From positions 1 to 64,000 of the forward strand of contig CAVTPZ010000037.1 in assembly GCA_963736685.1 (NCBI GenBank): a DNA stretch of 64,000 nucleotides, read 5' to 3'. Source of the DNA: DASUPK01 sp963736685 (GTDB taxonomy: Bacteria; Actinomycetota; Thermoleophilia; Solirubrobacterales; 70-9). Of this stretch, positions 55,702-62,671 are shown piece by piece. The notes under the pieces were generated by a model that worked only from the letters and a program-made list of their open reading frames with translations, ran no database searches and was not told the origin of the DNA. Each line of letters begins with the position of its first letter. The first letter of the stretch is position 1. Both the position numbers and the translations under genes were made by a program.

Positions 55702-56686
55702 GACGGCGAACAGGGTGATGGTGCCCGGCTACCGGCACGTGCCGGGACACCACTGCGGCTCCACCGCCCTGCGGAACCTGCTCGCCTTTCATGGAGTCCA
55801 GATCTCCGAGGAGATGGCGTTCGGCCTCGGGGCCGGCGCCTGCTTCTACTACGTGGTCCTGGACGAGACTTCGCCGAGCCGTTTCACCAATGGGCGCGCG
55901 GCCCGCCTCGAGGAGAACTTCCTCGAGCTGACGGAGGTGCCGCTGCGCCTGCGCACGGATGCGGACCCGGACACCTCGTGGCAAATGGCGAAAGAAGACG
56001 TCGACGATGGCCACCCGGCGCTGCTGCTCACCGACCTCTACTACCTCGATCACTACGGCCGCTCGGCTCACTTCCCCGGCCACGCCGTGGTGCTGGCCGG
56101 CTACGACGACGAGCTCGCCTGGCTCTCCGACACCTCCTTCGAGGATCTGCAGACCACTTCGCTCGAGAGCCTGAAGGAGGCTCGCCACTCCCAGCAGCCG
56201 ATCTTCCCGCTCGAGGGCCACGTGATCGACCTTCCCGCTGGCATCGAGCTCAGCCGTGAGCACCTGCTCGCCCACGCGCCGAAGGCGATCGAGCGGGCGG
56301 CCAGCCAGATGCTGGAGCCGCCGCTTGGGGACTTCGAGGGACTGCCGGCGCTGCGGCGCTTCGCGGCCGAGGTGGGCGACTGGCCCGAGGCCGCCGAGGA
56401 CTGGCAGTGGTGCGCCCGCTTCCTCTACCAGGTGATCGAACGCCGCGGGACCGGCGGAGGCAACTTCCGGAAGATGTACTCGCGGTTCCTGGAGGAGGCC
56501 GGTTATGAGGAGTCTGCGCTGGCTCGCGAGGCGTCGGACGACTGGAGCGGCCTCGCGATCGCAGCGCGCGCGGCCAGCGAGCCCGGCGAGGCAGATCCCG
56601 GCCACTGGCGCGAGCTCTCCGACGGGGCGGCGAAGGTGCTCGACGCAGAGGAGCGGCTCTGGGCCGCCCTCGCCAAGCGCGGCTGA
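55694..56686 (+). CDS. BtrH N-terminal-domain protein with DUF4872-like C-terminus
   Basis: A 330-residue protein. The N-terminal half carries the BtrH/cysteine-protease-like pattern YRHVPGHHCGSTALRNLL, with a candidate catalytic Cys, followed by GLGAGACFYY and the candidate His segment HFPGHAVVLAGYDDE. The C-terminal half (about 170-330) is helical and matches the DUF4872 type. BtrH transfers a gamma-glutamyl-acyl side chain in butirosin biosynthesis; here no aminoglycoside or carrier-protein genes are near, so the acceptor is unknown. GTG 55694 overlaps the upstream small membrane protein. Confidence 0.72.
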   Translation: MAETANRVMVPGYRHVPGHHCGSTALRNLLAFHGVQISEEMAFGLGAGACFYYVVLDETSPSRFTNGRAARLEENFLELTEVPLRLRTDADPDTSWQMAKEDVDDGHPALLLTDLYYLDHYGRSAHFPGHAVVLAGYDDELAWLSDTSFEDLQTTSLESLKEARHSQQPIFPLEGHVIDLPAGIELSREHLLAHAPKAIERAASQMLEPPLGDFEGLPALRRFAAEVGDWPEAAEDWQWCARFLYQVIERRGTGGGNFRKMYSRFLEEAGYEESALAREASDDWSGLAIAARAASEPGEADPGHWRELSDGAAKVLDAEERLWAALAKRG

Positions 56687-56687
56687 G

Positions 56688-56906
56688 CTAGCCGCCGAAG
56701 CCGATCTTCTGCGGCGTGGTGGCGCTGCGGATGAAGACGACCTGGCGGAGGTCGATCGACACCATCCCCTCCTCCGCATCGAGGTCGAGCCAGCCGTCCG
56801 CCTTCTCCAGCGCCTTGCGCAGGTCCCTGAGCTTGCCGTCGTCGATCTTCACCTCGACGACCTGTCCTCCCGAGAACCCGATCGAAACTCGCTCTGCAGA
56901 TGTCAT
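56688..56906 (-). CDS. Small conserved-looking hypothetical protein
   Basis: A 72-residue protein, probably beta-alpha-beta: VSIGFSGGQVVEVKIDD, helix LRDLRKALEKADGWLDLD, then MVSIDLRQVVFIRSA. No cysteines or membrane segment. ATG 56906 overlaps the stop of methylmalonyl-CoA epimerase by one base (TGATG), which supports real translation. Function unknown; size and layout resemble small actinobacterial DUF proteins. Confidence 0.65.
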   Translation of the reverse strand: MTSAERVSIGFSGGQVVEVKIDDGKLRDLRKALEKADGWLDLDAEEGMVSIDLRQVVFIRSATTPQKIGFGG

Positions 56907-57316
56907 CAATGCTCCTTGGCCGGTTCGACGATCTCTGTCAGCACCCCGCCCGTCGAGCGCGGATGCAAAAACGCAACGCGAGAGTTGCGGATTCCCACTC
57001 TAGCCTCTGAGTCGATCAGCTCGACTCCCGCCTCGCTGAGCGCTCCGAGCACCTCGTCGATGTCGTCGACGGCGTAGGCGACGTGGTGCAGTCCCGGCCC
57101 GCGCTTCTCCAGGTACTTGCCGACCGGCGTCTCGGGGCCGAGCGGCCGCAGCAGCTCGACGTGCCCGTCGCCGACGTCGAGCAGCGCCGCCTCGACGCCC
57201 TGGGACTCCACGGTCTCGCGGTGGGCCAGCGGCATGCCGAGCGTCTTCTCATAGAGAGCGAGCGCTCCCTCGAGATCGTCGGTGGCGACGCCGATGTGAT
57301 CGATCCGGCCGAGCAC
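56906..57316 (-). CDS. mce: Methylmalonyl-CoA epimerase
   Basis: A 136-residue VOC-fold metalloenzyme that interconverts (2S)- and (2R)-methylmalonyl-CoA in propionate metabolism. Residues IDHIGVATDDLEGALALYE, VESQGVEAALLDVGDGHVEL and GLHHVAYAVDDIDEVL match the family, with metal-binding His in DHIG and HHVAY and a Glu at the end (GGVLTEIVEP). GTG 57316 start. No mutase gene is in the window. Confidence 0.9.
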   Translation of the reverse strand: MLGRIDHIGVATDDLEGALALYEKTLGMPLAHRETVESQGVEAALLDVGDGHVELLRPLGPETPVGKYLEKRGPGLHHVAYAVDDIDEVLGALSEAGVELIDSEARVGIRNSRVAFLHPRSTGGVLTEIVEPAKEH

Positions 57317-57328
57317 GGGCGGCGGAGT

Positions 57329-58207
57329 CTACGTAGCCAAAGCCGGTCCCGGACGCGCAGCGGAGGAGTCGGCTTCTGATTCCTGTTCCACACGGAGGAT
57401 CTCGCGCAGCGCCGCGACGCTGACCTCGAGCTGCTCAGGGGTCGGCTCCTTGGTCGCGATCAGGCGCTGAATCTCATGACCGGGCCGATGAAAGGCTCGT
57501 GCGGCCGCGCTTCCAGGGTTGCGCTCGCTCCAGGCGAACATCTCAGCGGCCACTGACGCGCTGCCCACGCCAACCGCCGCGCGTGCGACGGGTCCTGGGT
57601 TCTCGAGGGCTCGCTCGAGCAGCAGCTGCCCGGCCGCCGAGAGCACCAGCATCGGCACGACCAGGTTGGAGCCGCAGCGCTCGTGTTCCTTGGTGGCGGA
57701 TGCCGGGTCATCGGAGCCGGCCTCATAGGCCCCGATCGCCTTGTGCTCCGCGCCGTGGTAGGCCGCGAGATTCCGGTCGCTGAGGGCGACCATCGCGGGG
57801 GCGAGTCCGAGGGCGGCCTGCACGAGCTCGCCGGTCGCGCTGGCCTTGCGCCGGCGCAGGGCCCGGCTGGCGCTGGAGGCGATGAACATCGCGGCGATCA
57901 CCCGGACGTCCTCGAAGGGCAGCCGCGCCGCGCGCAGCTTGAGCCGCACGGTAGGGATCAGCAGGAAGGCTTCGGCGAGCCGCAGCGGGCCGCGGAGCAG
58001 CGGCACTCGGACCGCGAGGTCAGGGGCGAGCGCAGGCTTCGGGCCGGAGGCGACCTGGATCTGTCCATTCTGGTCGCGCGCGGCGGCGGCCCAGGAGGTC
58101 GGCCCGTGAATCAGCAGTCCGTTGCGCAGCGCCATCCCCCCAAGGCGCAGGACGTAGCGCTCCTTCTCAGGTGAGGCGGCAGCCTGATTGCCGTTGGTCT
58201 CGCTCAC
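57329..58207 (-). CDS. DUF1385 family membrane protein
   Basis: A 292-residue protein of the DUF1385/YqhQ family. The defining motifs are AAYHGAEHKAIGAYE and HERCGSNLVVPMLVLS, with conserved His, Glu and Cys that could hold a metal. Membrane helices flank them (VIAAMFIASSASRAL and LVLSAAGQLLLERAL). GTG 58207 overlaps the M20 peptidase stop as GTGA. In other bacteria the gene often neighbours prfA or rpmE; that context is absent here. Confidence 0.8.
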   Translation of the reverse strand: MSETNGNQAAASPEKERYVLRLGGMALRNGLLIHGPTSWAAAARDQNGQIQVASGPKPALAPDLAVRVPLLRGPLRLAEAFLLIPTVRLKLRAARLPFEDVRVIAAMFIASSASRALRRRKASATGELVQAALGLAPAMVALSDRNLAAYHGAEHKAIGAYEAGSDDPASATKEHERCGSNLVVPMLVLSAAGQLLLERALENPGPVARAAVGVGSASVAAEMFAWSERNPGSAAARAFHRPGHEIQRLIATKEPTPEQLEVSVAALREILRVEQESEADSSAARPGPALAT

Positions 58208-59544
58208 CCGAGCATCCTCTGGGGCAGCTCGTAGAAGAAGCGCGAGGAGAGCTCGATGTCTGAAACCGGCACGCGCTCGTCCGCGCCGTGGATCAGCGGA
58301 GCCGAGCCGAGCAGGTCGATCTCCCGATGCGGGCAGAAGCCGTAGACCACCGCATCCGGGAAGGCCGTGCGGAAGGGGTTGCTGTCGCTGAAGCCGGGCA
58401 TCACGGTCGGCGCGATCTCGGCGCCCGGATCGGCGTCGGCGAGCCAGCCGCGGATCGCGTCGGCGAGCGGCGAATCCATCGGGGAGCTGTTGCCCACCAC
58501 GGCCTCGCTGAACTCGACCTCGTAGTCGCCCTCGCCGATCAGGGCGGAAAGCTGGGCCAAGGCGTCGTCCCTGCCCTGGCCGGGCGGCACACGGCAATCG
58601 ATCAGGGCCTCGGCCTCCGAGGGGATCACGTTGGCCTTCTTGCCGGCCGCCGCCCAGGTCGGAGTGAGGGTGACTCCGAGCATCGGCTCGACCAGGTAGT
58701 CGGCGAGCAGCGGCTCCTCCGCTCGCAGGCGCTCGAGCCCCGCACGAACGCCCTCCTCCCCGGGGAAGGCTTCCCCGAAGAGCGCCTGGAGCAGGGCCTC
58801 CCCGACTTCGGTGGGCTCGGGTGGCGGCTGCTCGGAGAGCGCGGCGAGGTATCCCGCCAGCTTGAGCAGAGCGTTCTCGCCGATCCGCGGAAGGCTGGCG
58901 TGGCCCGCCTCGCCATGGGTGCGGAGCTTCATCCGGAAGATCCCCTTCTCCCCGACGCTGAGCGTGTAGAGGCGCCTACCGGCGAACTCGAGGAGCTGCC
59001 CCCCGCCCTCGTTGACGACGAAGTCGCTGCGGACGGCGTCGGGCTGCTCCTGGCAGAGCCACTGAGCCCCGAGTCCGCCGCCGACCTCCTCGTCGGCGGT
59101 GATCACGAGCTTCAGCTCGCCCGAACGTGGGCGCCAGCCGCTGCCGCCGAGGGCGACGGCCGCGGCCACCTCGGCGGCGACCTGTCCCTTCATGTCGAGC
59201 GCGCCTCTTCCGCGCACCCAGCCGTCCTCCACGTCTCCGGCCCAGGGGTCAAAGCTCCACTCGTCAGGATCGGCGCGAACGGTGTCGACGTGCCCGAGGA
59301 AGGTCAGCGTCGGCCCATCGCCGCCGCCGCGCAGCCGGGCGACCAGGTTGGGACGGCCGGGCTCGGCAGAGAGCTGCTCACATTCGAAGCCGGCCTCGGT
59401 CAGCGTCGCCTGCAGCAGATCCTGGATCGGGCCCTCGTTGCCGGGCGGGTTGACCGTGTTCGTCTGGATCAACCGGCCGAGCAGCTCGACCGCCCGCGGG
59501 CCGAGGCCCTGGGGGACGGCTGCCGTTGCGGTGCTCTCCTCCAT
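58204..59544 (-). CDS. M20 family metallopeptidase (ArgE/DapE-like)
   Basis: A 446-residue di-zinc amidohydrolase. Metal ligands and catalytic residues are in FLGHVDTV, GRGALDMKGQ, ITADEEVGGG and the C-terminal LIHGADERV. The dimerisation domain between has EAGHASLPRIGENAL. Length and motifs suit acetylornithine deacetylase/succinyl-diaminopimelate desuccinylase or dipeptidase-like members; the substrate is not resolved. Translationally coupled with the DUF1385 gene. Confidence 0.9.
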   Translation of the reverse strand: MEESTATAAVPQGLGPRAVELLGRLIQTNTVNPPGNEGPIQDLLQATLTEAGFECEQLSAEPGRPNLVARLRGGGDGPTLTFLGHVDTVRADPDEWSFDPWAGDVEDGWVRGRGALDMKGQVAAEVAAAVALGGSGWRPRSGELKLVITADEEVGGGLGAQWLCQEQPDAVRSDFVVNEGGGQLLEFAGRRLYTLSVGEKGIFRMKLRTHGEAGHASLPRIGENALLKLAGYLAALSEQPPPEPTEVGEALLQALFGEAFPGEEGVRAGLERLRAEEPLLADYLVEPMLGVTLTPTWAAAGKKANVIPSEAEALIDCRVPPGQGRDDALAQLSALIGEGDYEVEFSEAVVGNSSPMDSPLADAIRGWLADADPGAEIAPTVMPGFSDSNPFRTAFPDAVVYGFCPHREIDLLGSAPLIHGADERVPVSDIELSSRFFYELPQRMLG

Positions 59545-59554
59545 CGATCGGAGC

Positions 59555-60703
59555 CTAGGGCAACGGACCTCCGGCCAAGGCGATCGCCACGCCGACGCCG
59601 CCGGAGGCGATCAGCGTCTCGACGACTCCGCGCCGAGCCACCAGGAGACTGACCGCGGCCGCGGCGAGCACCGCGATCTGCCAGGTCTCTTCGATCCCGC
59701 CGGCCAAGGTCACGGCGGAGCCGAGGATCGCGCCGATCGCCGCAGGCCCGGCGCCGTCCAGGAAGGCGCGAGCCCGATCGTTGCCGCGCAGCCGCTCGAA
59801 CCGGCCGCCGCCGAGCAGGATGAAGGAGAAGCTCGGGGTGAACGCGACCACCGCGGCGAGCAGGGCTCCACCGACGCCGTGGGCGGCGTAGCCGACTGCA
59901 GCCACGGTCGCGACCACTGGCCCGGGCGTGATTTGTCCGAGCGCAACCGCGTTCAGGAACTGCGCGTCCGACATCCAGTGATAGACGTGGACCGCGTCCT
60001 GCTGCATCAGCGGGATGATCACGAAACCGCCGCCGAACGAGAGAGCGCCGACCTTGAAGGCGGTCCAGGCAAGAGCGCCGATCCCCCCGACCGAGGCGGT
60101 CGCGATCGGCAGGGGCCACCAGATGCCGATCGTCTCGGCCGGACGGCGCCGCCGGATCATCTCCAGCACCCCGCACGCGACCAGCACCAGGACGAGATAC
60201 GGCCCGATCGCGATCGCGGCGGCGACCCCGGCGAGCAGGTAGAAGAGCCAGCGGACCCGGTGCCCATGGCCCTCCATCGCATGGTGGTAGCTCGGCCCCA
60301 CCAGCTCGCCGCCGGCCCGCACGGCGACCGCGGCCACCGCCGCCCCCGCTCCGGCGCCGGCGCCCCGGACCCATTCGGGCGGCGAGGAGGAGAGGAAGAG
60401 CACCGAGAGAGCGATCACCATGACGACCGCCGGAACGACGAACCCGAGCCCGCCGACCACAGCGCCCATCGGGCCGCCGACCCGATAGGCGCAGAAGATC
60501 GAGAGCTGGGTCGAGGACGGCCCCGGGAGCAGCGAGCAGGCGGCGTTGGCGTCCTCGAAGGCGCGGGCATCCATCCAGCCGTACTTGCGGACCACCAGCT
60601 CTCGCAGAAGCGTGACGTGCGCCGGAGGGCCCCCGAATCCGATCAATCCGATCCGCAGCCACTCCCGTGCGATCGTCCCGAGCGGGGCCGTGGCGCGGTT
60701 CAT
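59555..60703 (-). CDS. chrA: Chromate transporter ChrA (CHR family)
   Basis: A 382-residue, two-domain long-chain CHR protein with 10-12 helices. Each half starts with the CHR motif: IGLIGFGGPPAHVTLL near residue 20 and FKVGALSFGGGFVIIPLMQ near 215. Also seen are CSLLPGPSSTQLSIF and LGQITPGPVVATVAAVGY, the paired PGP motifs. ATG 60703 is used because it is the start divergent from the SnoaL-like gene, whose -10 it overlaps. It would export chromate, though many homologues have other anion substrates. Confidence 0.9.
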   Translation of the reverse strand: MNRATAPLGTIAREWLRIGLIGFGGPPAHVTLLRELVVRKYGWMDARAFEDANAACSLLPGPSSTQLSIFCAYRVGGPMGAVVGGLGFVVPAVVMVIALSVLFLSSSPPEWVRGAGAGAGAAVAAVAVRAGGELVGPSYHHAMEGHGHRVRWLFYLLAGVAAAIAIGPYLVLVLVACGVLEMIRRRRPAETIGIWWPLPIATASVGGIGALAWTAFKVGALSFGGGFVIIPLMQQDAVHVYHWMSDAQFLNAVALGQITPGPVVATVAAVGYAAHGVGGALLAAVVAFTPSFSFILLGGGRFERLRGNDRARAFLDGAGPAAIGAILGSAVTLAGGIEETWQIAVLAAAAVSLLVARRGVVETLIASGGVGVAIALAGGPLP

Positions 60704-60714
60704 ACTGCGGCAGC

Positions 60715-60993
60715 ATGTCAAGCGCCAACGCGGAGTTCGTCGAGCGGATGCTGGCGGCCTACCTGGCCGGGGATGAGGAGACCTACGAACTGCAGGATCC
60801 GGTGGACTTCGGAGAGACCATCGTCGTCATCCCCGTACGGATCATCGGGCGCGGAGCCGGCAGCGGCCTCGAGGTCGACTCAACCTTGGGCTGGCTATGG
60901 GAGGTCAGCGAGGGCAAGATGATCTGTTTCCACGCCTATCCGGAGATGAACGACGCGATGGAAGCGGCGAAGCGGCTGTCGGGGTCGGGGTGA
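60715..60993 (+). CDS. Short SnoaL/NTF2-like protein
   Basis: A 92-residue protein. The start NAEFVERMLAAYLAGDEETY and the end VDSTLGWLWEVSEGKMICF and NDAMEAAKRLSG match the first and last parts of SnoaL-like ketosteroid-isomerase-fold proteins, which usually have about 130 residues. The middle helix and strand are missing. CATACT (60701-60706) is eight bases before ATG 60715. Its stop overlaps the rarA start as GTGA. Confidence 0.65.
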   Translation: MSSANAEFVERMLAAYLAGDEETYELQDPVDFGETIVVIPVRIIGRGAGSGLEVDSTLGWLWEVSEGKMICFHAYPEMNDAMEAAKRLSGSG

Positions 60994-62321
60994 ACGACCA
61001 GCTCTTCGAGACCGGGGACGAGACCCCCCGGACCGGGGTGCCGGCCGCGGATGCTCCGCTCGCCGTCCGCATGCGCCCGCGCGATCTCGACGAGCTCGCC
61101 GGACAGACGCACCTGCTCGAGCCGGGATCGGCGCTGCGCATCGCGATCGAGTCCGGCGAGCCTCACAGCGCGATCTTCTACGGGCCGCCGGGCAGCGGCA
61201 AGACCACCGTTGCGCGGATCATCGCCGCGCGAGCGAAGGGCGCCTTCGAGGAGCTGTCCGCGGTCAATGCCGGGCGCCCGGAGGTCCGCGAGGTCATCGC
61301 CCGAGCGCGGGAGCGCCGCGCCGCGGGCCGCCCGACGATCTTCTTCCTCGACGAGATCCATCGCTTCAACAAGGCTCAGCAGGATGCGCTGCTGCCCGCC
61401 GTCGAGGAGGGGCTGATCACGCTGATCGGGGCGACCACCGAGAATCCCTACTTCGAGGTCAATTCGGCGCTGCTCTCCCGGTCGCAGATCTACGAGTTCC
61501 GGCCCCTCACCCCAATCGAGATCGAGGAGCTCGTCCTCCGCGCGCTCGGAGACGAGCGCGGCATTCAGGACCCGCCCGGGATCTCCCCGGAGGCCCTCGA
61601 GATGCTGACGACGCGGGCGGGCGGCGATGGCCGCGTGGCCCTCGCTGCGCTCGAGCGGGCGGCGGATGCCACCCGCCTCGCCGACGAGAACGAGATCGGC
61701 GTCGCTGCGGTCGAGGACGCGCTGCAGCGCAAGGCACTCCTCTACGACCGCGCAGGCGACAAGCACTACGACTACGTCTCCGCCTGGATCAAGGCGACGC
61801 GCGGCTCCGACGTCGACGCCTCGATCTACTACCTCGCGGTCATGCTCGAGGGAGGCGAGGACCCGCGCTTCATCGCGCGGCGGATGGTGATCTTCGCCTC
61901 CGAGGACATCGGCAATGCCGACCCCCAGGCGCTCGTGCTCGCGACCGCCGCCAGCCAAGCGGTGGATCGCGTCGGGCTCCCCGAGTGCGCGCTCAACCTC
62001 GCGCAGGCCTCCGCCTACCTCGCCCTGGCGCCGAAGTCGAACGCCTCGACCCGGGCGATCTCGAAGGCGACCGCCCATGTCCGCGAGCACGGCGCCGCGG
62101 AGCCACCGCCCCCCCTCCAGGACGCCCACTACCCCGGCGCCAAGGAGCTCGGCCGCGGCAAGGGCTACCGCTACCCGCACGATGAGCCCGGAGGCGTCAC
62201 CGATCAGCCGCTCGCGCCGGAGCCGGTTCGTGGCGAGCGCTTCTACGAGCCCACCGACCGGGGCGCGGAGGCCGAGCTCCGCGAGCGGCTGGAGCGCCTG
62301 CGGGAACAACTCGGCAAGTAG
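60990..62321 (+). CDS. rarA: Replication-associated recombination protein RarA (MgsA)
   Basis: A 443-residue AAA+ ATPase related to clamp-loader subunits and RuvB that works at stalled replication forks. It has LAGQTHLLEPGSALRIAIES, Walker A GPPGSGKTTVAR, Walker B FFLDEIHRFNKAQQDALLP, sensor 1 LIGATTENPYFEVNSALLSR and the C-terminal tetramerisation region LEGGEDPRFIARRMVIFASED with HVREHGA. GTG 60990 overlaps the upstream SnoaL-like stop. Followed by a terminator. Confidence 0.93.
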   Translation: MNDQLFETGDETPRTGVPAADAPLAVRMRPRDLDELAGQTHLLEPGSALRIAIESGEPHSAIFYGPPGSGKTTVARIIAARAKGAFEELSAVNAGRPEVREVIARARERRAAGRPTIFFLDEIHRFNKAQQDALLPAVEEGLITLIGATTENPYFEVNSALLSRSQIYEFRPLTPIEIEELVLRALGDERGIQDPPGISPEALEMLTTRAGGDGRVALAALERAADATRLADENEIGVAAVEDALQRKALLYDRAGDKHYDYVSAWIKATRGSDVDASIYYLAVMLEGGEDPRFIARRMVIFASEDIGNADPQALVLATAASQAVDRVGLPECALNLAQASAYLALAPKSNASTRAISKATAHVREHGAAEPPPPLQDAHYPGAKELGRGKGYRYPHDEPGGVTDQPLAPEPVRGERFYEPTDRGAEAELRERLERLREQLGK

Positions 62322-62671
62322 ACGGCACCGGCCCGCGTTAGCGCCGCGTTAAGGCGATTCGCGAGGTCTTCCAGGCGCAACTTTCCACGGCGGTCGCTGT
62401 TTTGGGCCATGTCTGACGCTCTGGCAGTTACGTGTTCGGCGGCACTAGGAGTCGCCGCCGAAGAGCCGGAGCCGGCGCGTAAAGAGCCGGGGAGTGGACA
62501 ACGAAGGCCGGGAGCTCGGGGATTGCTCCCGGCCTTCACTTCTTCAGACACCGGGAGGGGAGGTACTGGGAGGAGCGGCCTCGGCGGGAGGCCGCTGCCT
62601 GGAAACGTTGCCCCGAATGGCTCGCGCGTAGAATCGCCTCGGACGAGCGCAAGCGACGAGAGGACGCAGCG
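62322..62671 (+). other. Intergenic region with terminator and aldehyde dehydrogenase promoter
   Basis: These 350 bases have no convincing gene; the open frame from 62409 is Pro/Arg/Ser-rich with no motif. A perfect 13-pair hairpin GAAGGCCGGGAGC ... GCTCCCGGCCTTC (62503-62515 and 62525-62537, loop of nine) probably terminates rarA. TAGAAT (62629-62634) is a good -10 and GAGAGGA (62658-62664) the ribosome binding site for the next gene, so this one has a normal leader. Confidence 0.6.
62503..62537 (+). terminator. Hairpin terminator after rarA
   Basis: A perfect 13-base-pair stem with a nine-base loop, followed by ACTTCTTC rather than a strict T run. It lies 180 bases past the rarA stop. Confidence 0.6.
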
